From NCBI GenBank assembly GCA_002316315.1, contig DCDG01000048.1:1-51345 (forward strand): a stretch of 51,345 nt of DNA, in the 5' to 3' direction. The translations under genes and the position numbers were made by a program. A model generated the notes under the pieces. The model was not told the origin of the DNA. It did no database searches and saw nothing but the letters and a program-made list of their open reading frames with translations. The first letter of the stretch is position 1. Every line of letters begins with the position of its first letter. This document shows, in pieces, positions 43,524 through 51,307 of the stretch. This DNA is from Candidatus Aminicenantes bacterium UBA1061. GTDB lineage: Bacteria > Acidobacteriota > Aminicenantia > Aminicenantales > Saccharicenantaceae.

Positions 43524-43552
43524 TTCGATAAAAAGGGAAGTTTTGGTATAAT
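43524..43552 (+). promoter_or_regulatory. Extended -10 promoter of nifJ
   Basis: TGGTATAAT (43544-43552) is a perfect TATAAT with an extended -10 TGn. A weak -35-like TTCGAT lies 17 bp upstream (43524-43529). The start of transcription would be about 30 nt before the nifJ ATG. Confidence 0.55.
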
Positions 43553-43588
43553 AAAATATTATTGTCTAAATTAATAAGGAGCAGCGTT

Positions 43589-46500
43589 ATGTCTAAAAAT
43601 TTTAAGGCTGTCGATGGTAATACTGCAGCCACCCATGTGGCCTATGCTTACTCGGAAGTGGCTGCTATCTATCCTATCACTCCGTCTTCAACTATGGGTG
43701 AAATGGCTGATGAATGGTCCAGCCAGGGTAAAAAAAACATCTTCGGCCAGACATTGGAAGTAGTTGAAATGCAATCAGAAGGAGGAGCAGCCGGGGCTGT
43801 TCATGGCTCTTTGAGTGCTGGCTGTTTGACCACCACTTTTACTGCTTCTCAAGGGCTGATGTTGATGTTGCCGAATATGTACAAAATTGCTGGTGAGCTG
43901 TTACCAGCCGTTTTTCATGTCTCTGCCAGATCTTTAGCCTGCCAATCTCTATCAATCTTTGGGGATCATTCCGATGTTATGGCAGCCAGAAATACTGGTT
44001 TTGCTCTGATGGCTTCTGGTTCTGTCCAGGAAATCATGGATCTGGCTACAGTCAGCCATTTAGCCAGTTTAAAGAGCCGTGTACCTTTTCTTCATTTCTT
44101 CGATGGGTTCCGAACATCAAGTGAAGTTCAGAAAATAGATCTCATTCCCTATGAAACACTGGCTGAACTATTTGAACCACAATATCTGGAGGCTTTCAGG
44201 CAAAGAGCTCTTAATCCGGAAAAGCCCATGATGAAAGTTGGTGCTCAAAATCCTGATGTCTGTTTCCAGGGCAGGGAAACGGTTAATAAATATTATGAGG
44301 TTACTCCGGCCATCGTCCAGGAGTACATGGATAAAGTGGCTAAGGTCACGGGTCGTCAATACCATTTGTTTGACTATTTTGGCTCCCCTGAGGCGGACCG
44401 GATCATAATCATGATGGGCTCGGGTGGAGAAACAGCTGAGGAGACCATAAATTATCTGCTCAAGCAGGGTTATAAAGTTGGTCTGGTCAAGGTGCGACTC
44501 TATCGGCCGTTCGATGCAGCCGCTTTAAGTTCTGCTATTCCATCTACTGTTAAGAAAATTGCGGTTCTCGATAGGACAAAAGAGCCTGGCGCACCCGGCG
44601 AACCTCTTTTTCTCGATGTAGTTTCTGCTCTATCCGGGAAAGACATTAAGATCGTTGGCGGGCGGTACGGCTTATCTTCCAAGGAATTTACTCCAGCCAT
44701 GGTCAAAGCTGTCTATGACCACCTGGACGGAGTAGCCTTTCACGGATTTACTGTCGGCATCGAAGATGATGTCACAGGAAAATCGTTACCGGTTGGACCA
44801 ATTCTTGGAACCGAACCTGAAGGGACAGTTCGCTGCAAGTTCTGGGGCTATGGCTCTGATGGCACGGTTGGCGCGAACAAAAATTCTATCGCGATTATAG
44901 GTGATAATACCGATCTCTATGCCCAGGGCTATTTTGAATATGATTCAAAGAAATCAGGCGGTGTCACCATTTCCCATCTGCGATTTGGTAAACACCCGAT
45001 TAAATCAGAATATCTGGTGAATATCGCTGATTTTATTGCTCTTCATAAGCCAGCTTATATCGGGCGTTACGATGTTCTGGAAGGCATCAGGCCTGGTGGG
45101 ATTTTTCTGCTTAATTCGTCCTGGAAAAAGGAAGAAGTCTTCGAACACCTGACTGAAGATATGCAAAGGACTATTATAGACAAAAACATCAAGGTCTATA
45201 ACATCGATGCCTTTAAGATTGCTCAGGAAGTTGGCTTAAAGACGAGAATTAACACTATTATGCAGGTTTGTTTTTTTAAGATTTCCGGCGTTCTGCCAGA
45301 GGCTGAAGCCATAGATCTCATCAAAAAAGCCATTCATAAGAGCTATCACAAAAAAGGTGATGATATAGTCAGGATGAATATGGCCGCGGTTGACCGGGCA
45401 TTGGAAGCCTTAGAAGAGGTTCCTGTCCCGGATAGAATCACCAAATCAGCTTCTGTTCCCAAGCTGCTTCCTGATGACGCTGATGACTTCGCCAAAAAAG
45501 TCATTGAACCAATTATGCATTTTAAGGGAAATTCGATTCCAGTATCCAATATGCCGGACGACGGCCGGATTCCAACCAATACGGCTAAGCTGGAGAAAAG
45601 GGGAGTAGCTGAACTTGTACCTCACTGGCTGCCAGAACACTGCATTCAGTGCAATCAATGCTCTTTTGTCTGTCCGCATGCGGCTATCAGGCCAAAACAA
45701 ATTCTGCCAGCTGATCTGGAAAAAGCTCCGGCTGAGTTTGTCACTCTGGTGTCTAACAGCAAGAATGATAAGAATTTAAGATTCCGTCTTCAAGTTTATA
45801 TTGAGGACTGTGTTGGCTGCAGTGTCTGTGTAGAAACCTGCCCGACTAAAGAAAAATCACTGGTCATGGTTCCACTTGATGAAGAAAGAGCTGCTGGAGA
45901 AAATGAAAATGTAGAATTCTTTGAGATGCTGCCTGATAGCTGGCTGGATGGAAATAAGGTGGAAACCATCAAAGGCTCTCAATTCTTAACTCCCTTGTTT
46001 GAGTTCAGTGGCGCTTGCGGCGGTTGCGGCGAAACACCTTATATTAAACTGACTACTCAGCTTTTCGGCGATAGAATGATTGTTGCCAATGCTACTGGCT
46101 GCTCTTCAATTTATGGTGGTACATTTCCTGTTTCTCCATATGCTAAAAATAAGGAAGGCAAAGGACCCAGCTGGGCTAATTCGCTCTTTGAGGACAATGC
46201 CGAATATGGTTTTGGCATGAGGCTGGCAGTTGATACCATCAGGCGGCAACTTCTGGCAAATATGAATGCCGCTATTACTGCTGGTACGCAGCCTGAACTG
46301 ATGGATGCCTTCCAGAAAATGAAAGAACTCTGGAATGACCATGGTGACCAGGCTAAAATGACAGCTGAGCGTATTCAGAAGCTGTTGCCTTCTGCCCTGG
46401 CCAGGAAAGATGCTGCTTATCCCTATCTGGTCAAAGTAGCTGAATTTCAGGATTATTTTGTTGATAAGAGTATCTGGTGCATCGGTGGCGATGGCTGGGC

Positions 46501-47107
46501 TTATGATATCGGCTTTGGCGGCCTTGACCATGTTATAGCCATGAACAGGAATGTCAATCTGCTGGTTCTTGATACTGAGGTTTATTCCAATACTGGTGGT
46601 CAGGCTTCAAAAGCAACGCCCACCGGCTCAAGAGCCAAGTTTGCCTCTTCCGGCAAGAAAACAGGTAAAAAGGATCTCGGCCGGATGGCTATGAGCTATG
46701 GTTATGTCTATGTAGCTTCTGTTGCCATGGGAGCCAATATGAATCAATGCCTCAAATCTTTTATGGAAGCCGAAGCTTACGATGGCCCATCTCTGATCAT
46801 TGCTTATTCACCCTGCATCAATCACGGCATTGATATGAGCAAATCACAGCAGGAAGAAAAACTGGCAGTAGATACAGGCTACTGGATTCTCTATCGTTAT
46901 AACCCACAACTGGCTAAGGAAGGGAAAAACCCATTTACTCTTGATTCGAAAGAACCGAAACTCGATTATGAGACCTTTCTTAAAAATGAAATTCGTTATC
47001 GTTCGGTCCTTCGGGATTATCCAGAAACTGCCACCAAGCTCTTTGCTCAGGCCAAAGAAGAAGCAAGAAATAGGTTTGAATACTACAAAAAGTTAGCTCA
47101 ACACTAA
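43589..47107 (+). CDS. nifJ: Pyruvate:ferredoxin (flavodoxin) oxidoreductase
   Basis: This 1172-residue single-chain PFOR oxidises pyruvate to acetyl-CoA and CO2 with ferredoxin reduction. Domains in order are the alpha domain (YPITPSSTMGEMADEW), the gamma domain, two [4Fe-4S] motifs (CIQCNQCSFVCPHAAI and CVGCSVCVETCP), then the beta/TPP domain with CGGCGETPYIKL, a further cluster ligand, and the TPP motif GGDGWAYDIGFGGLDH with NTEVYSNTGGQ-like DTEVYSNTGGQ. Length and order match fused NifJ enzymes. The frame extends upstream to 43562, but the ATG at 43589 has AAGGAG 8 nt before it. It overlaps the M16 partner gene tail-to-tail by 4 bp. It marks a fermentative, ferredoxin-based metabolism. 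Confidence 0.96.
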   Translation: MSKNFKAVDGNTAATHVAYAYSEVAAIYPITPSSTMGEMADEWSSQGKKNIFGQTLEVVEMQSEGGAAGAVHGSLSAGCLTTTFTASQGLMLMLPNMYKIAGELLPAVFHVSARSLACQSLSIFGDHSDVMAARNTGFALMASGSVQEIMDLATVSHLASLKSRVPFLHFFDGFRTSSEVQKIDLIPYETLAELFEPQYLEAFRQRALNPEKPMMKVGAQNPDVCFQGRETVNKYYEVTPAIVQEYMDKVAKVTGRQYHLFDYFGSPEADRIIIMMGSGGETAEETINYLLKQGYKVGLVKVRLYRPFDAAALSSAIPSTVKKIAVLDRTKEPGAPGEPLFLDVVSALSGKDIKIVGGRYGLSSKEFTPAMVKAVYDHLDGVAFHGFTVGIEDDVTGKSLPVGPILGTEPEGTVRCKFWGYGSDGTVGANKNSIAIIGDNTDLYAQGYFEYDSKKSGGVTISHLRFGKHPIKSEYLVNIADFIALHKPAYIGRYDVLEGIRPGGIFLLNSSWKKEEVFEHLTEDMQRTIIDKNIKVYNIDAFKIAQEVGLKTRINTIMQVCFFKISGVLPEAEAIDLIKKAIHKSYHKKGDDIVRMNMAAVDRALEALEEVPVPDRITKSASVPKLLPDDADDFAKKVIEPIMHFKGNSIPVSNMPDDGRIPTNTAKLEKRGVAELVPHWLPEHCIQCNQCSFVCPHAAIRPKQILPADLEKAPAEFVTLVSNSKNDKNLRFRLQVYIEDCVGCSVCVETCPTKEKSLVMVPLDEERAAGENENVEFFEMLPDSWLDGNKVETIKGSQFLTPLFEFSGACGGCGETPYIKLTTQLFGDRMIVANATGCSSIYGGTFPVSPYAKNKEGKGPSWANSLFEDNAEYGFGMRLAVDTIRRQLLANMNAAITAGTQPELMDAFQKMKELWNDHGDQAKMTAERIQKLLPSALARKDAAYPYLVKVAEFQDYFVDKSIWCIGGDGWAYDIGFGGLDHVIAMNRNVNLLVLDTEVYSNTGGQASKATPTGSRAKFASSGKKTGKKDLGRMAMSYGYVYVASVAMGANMNQCLKSFMEAEAYDGPSLIIAYSPCINHGIDMSKSQQEEKLAVDTGYWILYRYNPQLAKEGKNPFTLDSKEPKLDYETFLKNEIRYRSVLRDYPETATKLFAQAKEEARNRFEYYKKLAQH

Positions 47108-48363
47108 TATCTGACCAGGGAAATTTCATAGGCCTGTTCAGGCATTAGAGCTGCCTTTAATAGCTGGTTGAGGCCTTCGGCAGTTACCGAGTCAATTGAG
47201 TTTAAATATTGATTGTAAAAATCGACGGGCAGGTTGTTGGCCAGCAGAAAAGACAAAAAAGATAAGCGTGCCTCTCGCCCGCAAGACCCGCGGAGATAAG
47301 TATTCCTGGCCAGAAATCGGCCAGAAGCAATTTCTTTCTCTGGAAGTCCTTCTTGACTCAACCGGGTAAAGGTTTCTTCAAGAGAATCCAGAGCCTGGCT
47401 GACATTCTGGCTGTCAGTTTCCAGATAACAGATAAATATTACTGCCGGCCCGATAATTTCAAGCCTGCAGTTTAGATTATAGGCCAGACCGGTTTCCTGC
47501 CGAAGAGACCAGATAAGCGAAGCAGGGCCCTCTCCTATAATCTTTTCCAGCACATAAGCTGCTGGATATATCTGAGAAATTTCACCGGGTAGGGGATAGG
47601 CTAGTAAGACTGCAGCTCCGGCTGGGCCACGATAATAATTGCATTGGATTATCGCCTTACCGGTCTGACTTTTTTCGGAAATAGAAAAGACTGGTTCAGC
47701 CTTCAAGGTGTCGGGTTTTTTTACCCAGGCTAAGTGCCTAGAAAAAAGATCAATAAAGACCTGGCTCTCCAGGTCAGAAATAACTATAAGACTCAAGTTG
47801 GCAGAATTAACCAGGCTGTCATAAAACTGGTTGATATCTTTTCGGGTCAGTGATTTGAGACTGGCTTCAGTCCCGAAAAGAGAATGGCGATAAGGAGCCT
47901 GGGGAAAAAGCTGCTGCTTCAGACAGATCAGGGCTGAATCTACCAGCCGGCAGGCTTCTTTTCCTAATTCAAGTCTTAAAGTTCTCTTGACATTATCAAT
48001 CCTTAACCCGGAAAAAGTCGGTTTTTTAAGGTTAGAAGCAACCATGGCCAATGTTCTTTCCAGATACTGACTGCTACAATCGAACTGAATATAAGAAAAG
48101 TCTGCCCGGCTGCCAGCGCTCAGATTGATTCCATAAGACAGAAGCTCAGCTAGCTTGCCTTCTTCAGCTACTTCAGCCATCAAGCGAATAGTCAGGTAGG
48201 ATAATCCAGCCTGGTTTTCTTTTTCCAGGGCCTGGGCCCCTGAAAAATGGAAGACAACCGTGCTAAATTTGACCTGAGGATCCTGCTGATAGTAAACCTT
48301 TAATCTGTTGGCCAGAGTAAATTCTTCGAAATTCAGCGGCTGAGCCAGAGCCAGACCATGCAC
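47104..48363 (-). CDS. M16-family peptidase homologue lacking the zinc motif
   Basis: This 419-residue protein has both M16 halves (about 10-200 and 210-419) but no HxxEH, so it is a non-catalytic partner of the upstream M16 protein, as in alpha/beta processing peptidase pairs. The C-terminal half is complete, with GPASLIWSLRQETGLAYNL and the final helices. The only start in frame is GTG at 48363, two bases after the neighbour's stop, with no SD, which implies re-initiation. Codons upstream of that GTG read RPGWLFLPLFLLIVHG before GLALAQ, which looks like a signal peptide but has no start codon before an in-frame TAA. Its 3' end overlaps nifJ by 4 bp. Confidence 0.82.
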   Translation of the reverse strand: MHGLALAQPLNFEEFTLANRLKVYYQQDPQVKFSTVVFHFSGAQALEKENQAGLSYLTIRLMAEVAEEGKLAELLSYGINLSAGSRADFSYIQFDCSSQYLERTLAMVASNLKKPTFSGLRIDNVKRTLRLELGKEACRLVDSALICLKQQLFPQAPYRHSLFGTEASLKSLTRKDINQFYDSLVNSANLSLIVISDLESQVFIDLFSRHLAWVKKPDTLKAEPVFSISEKSQTGKAIIQCNYYRGPAGAAVLLAYPLPGEISQIYPAAYVLEKIIGEGPASLIWSLRQETGLAYNLNCRLEIIGPAVIFICYLETDSQNVSQALDSLEETFTRLSQEGLPEKEIASGRFLARNTYLRGSCGREARLSFLSFLLANNLPVDFYNQYLNSIDSVTAEGLNQLLKAALMPEQAYEISLVRY

Positions 48364-48365
48364 AA

Positions 48366-49412
48366 TTAGTAGAAAAAGAGGGAGAAAAAGCCAGCCCGGT
48401 CGTGACTCAGATAATGCAGATTAATGGATGACACCAGATCAGTCTGACCGGCGAAAGCTGAATAAAGAAGCGGATAGAGACCATAGCCTAACATTTCACT
48501 CAACAGATCTAGACCGATCCGGTCAGGATTGTTGTATTCAGGTCCGGCCAGTGCGGCCATAAGATACGTATCAGCTACATTCATCTTGAGTTCAACCAGC
48601 TGACTGGGATTTAAGGATTTATGGCCTGGGGGGACTCGACTGACCTTTTTTCCGCCTGGCTTTAAATCAGAAAATATCTGTTTAAGGCTCTCTTCTAAAT
48701 CTTTGGGACTAAATTTTCCTACCACCACTAAGGCTGAATTATCCGGACTAAAATATTTCTGGTGCCAGCCCTGAAGCTGGCTCAGGTTAGCTTTCCTGAT
48801 AACTTCTTCCTGGCCGTAAACCGGAAGAGCATAGCCAGTATTGGGAAAAGCCAATTCATAGGCTTTAGCCAAGCCAACTTTCTGAGGATCCCTATGAACA
48901 TCAAGCAGTTCCTTTAAAAGTACTTTCTTTTCCTTTTCTAATGCCTCCTCAGTTATATTGAAGCTGAAGACCACCTGTTTCAATAAATCAAGACCTGACA
49001 GGAGAACCTCAAGTGGTAGACAGATTTCAAAAAGCATCAAGTCCTGTTCAGTATGACCATTATAATAAAGACCAAATTCCTTTATAGTCTGATAGAGATG
49101 TTCGTTTTCTACAAGATGACTCTGGCGGAAAAGCAGACAGTGTTCCAGAAGATGCAAATGGCCGTTAGTTTCAGGAGCCTCGTCAGCTACCCCGACTTTT
49201 ACGCCAAGAACAACTGTCGCCAACTGGGGCCGCGAATATGGAAAGAGGCAAACCTTTAAACCGTTTTCCAAACTAAATTCTTTCGGAAGAGCCGATTCTT
49301 CTGTCAGGTCTCCTGGTTTTTGAGCCTGGGCCAGGCTGACTGTCGGCCTAAAAAGCAAGATCCCCATCATAAAAAGCAAAAATATTTTTTTTGTCGTAAT
49401 TTTTTTAAGCAA
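48366..49412 (-). CDS. M16-family zinc peptidase, C-terminally truncated
   Basis: This is a 348-residue exported M16 (insulinase) peptidase. A signal peptide (about 8-29, ending SLAQA) is followed by the zinc motif H87-L-L-E90-H91 and the downstream ligand E168, giving the classic HxxEH-x76-E spacing. The second half starts near 197 but stops at strand AGFFSLFFY. Compared with the partner gene, about 100 C-terminal residues are missing. The stop is 2 nt from the partner's GTG. The start at 49412 is TTG with weak SD; promoter and tandem repeats lie just upstream. The enzyme may form an active two-chain unit, or the locus may have suffered a deletion. Confidence 0.82.
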   Translation of the reverse strand: MLKKITTKKIFLLFMMGILLFRPTVSLAQAQKPGDLTEESALPKEFSLENGLKVCLFPYSRPQLATVVLGVKVGVADEAPETNGHLHLLEHCLLFRQSHLVENEHLYQTIKEFGLYYNGHTEQDLMLFEICLPLEVLLSGLDLLKQVVFSFNITEEALEKEKKVLLKELLDVHRDPQKVGLAKAYELAFPNTGYALPVYGQEEVIRKANLSQLQGWHQKYFSPDNSALVVVGKFSPKDLEESLKQIFSDLKPGGKKVSRVPPGHKSLNPSQLVELKMNVADTYLMAALAGPEYNNPDRIGLDLLSEMLGYGLYPLLYSAFAGQTDLVSSINLHYLSHDRAGFFSLFFY

Positions 49413-49438
49413 TCTTTATAAAATATCTTTATAAAATA
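49413..49438 (-). repeat. 13-bp tandem duplication upstream of the M16 gene
   Basis: TCTTTATAAAATA occurs twice in perfect tandem at 49413-49425 and 49426-49438, directly before the TTG start. The second copy runs into the -10 element. Confidence 0.85.
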
Positions 49439-49463
49439 TAGGAATATAGTGGTGGATAATCAA
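49435..49463 (-). promoter_or_regulatory. Promoter of the M16 peptidase pair
   Basis: On the minus strand, TTGATT (49458-49463) and TATATT (49435-49440) are separated by 17 bp. The predicted leader before the TTG start is about 16 nt and consists largely of the 13-bp repeat. Confidence 0.5.
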
Positions 49464-49511
49464 GATATAAGATAGACATAAGATAAATGTTAGCGGGAGC
49501 CGGATTAATTG

Positions 49512-49520
49512 TGTTAAAAT
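49512..49520 (+). promoter_or_regulatory. Extended -10 directly before the NtrC-type gene
   Basis: TGTTAAAAT is an extended -10 (TGn-TAAAAT) ending 6 nt before the ATG at 49527. Predicted transcription begins at or very near the start codon; no SD is present. Confidence 0.4.
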
Positions 49521-49526
49521 AAAAAT

Positions 49527-50981
49527 ATGAGTAGTAAGGGAAAAAAGTGGCGAATTCTGATTGTGGATGATGAGGAAAACATCCGAAAATCTTTAAGAAT
49601 GATTCTAGAATATGAGGGATATACCATTTATGAAGCCGCTGATGGAGTTGAAGCCAGGCAGCGCCTGGAAGAACATCCAGAAATAGACCTGGTTCTTCTT
49701 GATATAAAGCTGCCCGACACAGATGGCTTGACCCTATTAGCTGAGATAAAAAAACAGCCACTGGCTCCAGAAATCATTATGATTTCCGGTCATGGAACTA
49801 TTCCTATGGCAGTTGAGGCTACCAAATTAGGGGCCTTTGATTTTCTGGAAAAGCCACTGCACCGGGAAAGAATCATCTTAAGCTTAAATCATGCCCTTGA
49901 ATCGAGACAGCTCAGATCAGCTTTTCAGGACATCAAAAAACGAGCAGAAAAAAGGTATCGGTTAATTGGTGAACATCCACTGATGAAAAATCTTACTGAG
50001 GAAATATTAAAAATTGCTCCGACTAATGCCACCGTTTTAATAGAGGGAGAGAGTGGCACAGGTAAAGAACTGGTAGCCAGGGCCATCCACAGCCACAGTT
50101 TGAGAGCCGAGGAGAATTTTGTTCAGGTTAATTGTGCCGCTATTCCTGAAGAATTAATCGAAAGTGAACTTTTTGGACATGAAAAAGGTGCTTTTACCGG
50201 AGCAACGGAAAGGCAAACTGGCAAATTCGAGCTGGCTGATGATGGGACAATTTTTTTAGACGAAGTGGGTGATATGAGCCTTCGCACCCAGTCGAAAGTC
50301 CTGCGCGTCCTGGAAGAAGGCGAGATTCAGAGAGTCGGATCGAGTAAAATCATAAAAGTTGATGTCAGAGTTATTGCTGCCACTAACAAAGATCTCAAAA
50401 GGGAAATGAAGGATGGACGTTTCCGCGAAGACCTCTACTTCCGGCTTAATGTTGTCCCCATTTATGTTCCGCCGCTAAGAGACAGGAAAGAAGATATTCC
50501 ACTTCTCGTTGACTATTTTTGCCGGGTCTTCTCTGAAGAAAATAACTTCAAACTCAAGAGATTCTCGCCTGAGGCACTGGGCGCCATGATGAAATATCAC
50601 TGGAAGGGAAATGTCAGAGAATTAAAAAATCTTGTCGAGCGTTTGATTATCATGAATGACAAAGAGGTCATCACCATCCATGATCTGCCCGATTATCTCT
50701 TCGGGGAAAAGGAATTGTATTTGCCCGATTTAAAAAAGGCAGGCACGCTGAAGGAATTCAGGGATGAAGCTGAAAAAACTCTTATTCTTTATAAACTTAA
50801 AGCCAATAACTGGAATGTTTCCAAGACGGCCAGAGAAATTGATACACCTCGAAGTAACCTCTACAAAAAATTAGAGCAATATGGTATAAAAATAGTAGCT
50901 GGAGCAGGCGAGGCAGTCGCTCCTTCTGCTGAGGAAGAAGGAGAGGAAAGTCCGAACTCCACAGGGCAGGATGGTCGCTAA
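49527..50981 (+). CDS. Sigma-54-dependent response regulator, NtrC family
   Basis: This is a 484-residue activator with three domains. The receiver (about 8-125) has D14-D15, phospho-acceptor D59 and the Lys of EKPLH. The AAA+ domain (about 145-385) has GESGTGKELVARAIH (Walker A), GAFTGATE (the sigma-54 contact loop) and DEVGDMS. The C-terminal Fis-type helix-turn-helix (about 420-455) has NVSKTAREIDTPRSNLYKKL. It should activate sigma-54 promoters after phosphorylation; no histidine kinase is encoded nearby. The last 27 codons (from residue 458) lie inside rnpB, so the Glu/Gly/Ser-rich tail is translated RNase P RNA sequence. The ATG has no SD. Confidence 0.93.
   Translation: MSSKGKKWRILIVDDEENIRKSLRMILEYEGYTIYEAADGVEARQRLEEHPEIDLVLLDIKLPDTDGLTLLAEIKKQPLAPEIIMISGHGTIPMAVEATKLGAFDFLEKPLHRERIILSLNHALESRQLRSAFQDIKKRAEKRYRLIGEHPLMKNLTEEILKIAPTNATVLIEGESGTGKELVARAIHSHSLRAEENFVQVNCAAIPEELIESELFGHEKGAFTGATERQTGKFELADDGTIFLDEVGDMSLRTQSKVLRVLEEGEIQRVGSSKIIKVDVRVIAATNKDLKREMKDGRFREDLYFRLNVVPIYVPPLRDRKEDIPLLVDYFCRVFSEENNFKLKRFSPEALGAMMKYHWKGNVRELKNLVERLIIMNDKEVITIHDLPDYLFGEKELYLPDLKKAGTLKEFRDEAEKTLILYKLKANNWNVSKTAREIDTPRSNLYKKLEQYGIKIVAGAGEAVAPSAEEEGEESPNSTGQDGR
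50882..50890 (+). promoter_or_regulatory. Internal extended -10 promoter for rnpB
   Basis: TGGTATAAA lies within the regulator's coding sequence. Its predicted start, 7-8 nt downstream, is 50897-50898, exactly where the P1 helix of RNase P RNA begins. Confidence 0.5.
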
Positions 50982-51266
50982 CAGCGACTCCGGGCAACCG
51001 GGGGAAAGTGCCACAGAAAACATACCGCCGGCTTCCTGTGGAAGTCAGGCAAGGGTGAAATGGCGAGGTAAGAGCTCACCGCTCCAGGGGTGACTCTGGA
51101 GGCAGGGCAAACCCGATCCGGAGCAAGACCAAATTAACCCCAGGAAGGATGGCCCGTCCGATGGGGTGGGTAGGTCGCTTGAGCTGTTAAGCAATTAACA
51201 GACAAGACAAATGACTGCCGCAGCTTCTGGCTGCAACAGAATTCGGCTTATGTCCTGCTCCAGCCC
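50898..51266 (+). ncRNA. rnpB: RNase P RNA, bacterial type A
   Basis: This is the catalytic RNA of RNase P, about 369 nt. The P1 helix is a perfect 11 bp: GCTGGAGCAGG at 50898-50908 with CCTGCTCCAGC at 51254-51264. The universally conserved GAGGAAAGTCC (50943-50953) and ACAGAATTCGGCTTA (51236-51250) form the P4 core region. GGGTAGGTCGCTTGAGC and GGAGCAAGACCAAA also match the type A RNA. In L15 the sequence reads AAGGAU where the common form has GGU for pairing with the tRNA 3' end. The 5' 84 nt overlap the NtrC-type gene. It ends in a short T-tract that also forms part of the next promoter. Confidence 0.96.
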
Positions 51267-51269
51267 TTT

Positions 51270-51297
51270 TTGACAAAAAAGTTTTTTTTGCTATAAT
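51270..51297 (+). promoter_or_regulatory. Consensus sigma-70 promoter of initiator tRNA
   Basis: TTGACA (51270-51275) and TATAAT (51292-51297) are both perfect consensus, separated by 16 bp. Transcription would begin a few bases before the tRNA at 51308. The first T of the -35 belongs to the rnpB T-tract. Confidence 0.85.
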
Positions 51298-51307
51298 CTA
51301 ACCACAC

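Noticed and set aside
48366..48400. Programmed -1 frameshift joining the two M16 genes
   Set aside because: The TTTTTC runs are not a full canonical slippery heptamer, and a frameshift alone would not restore the roughly 100 missing residues of the first protein. It is kept only as an alternative.
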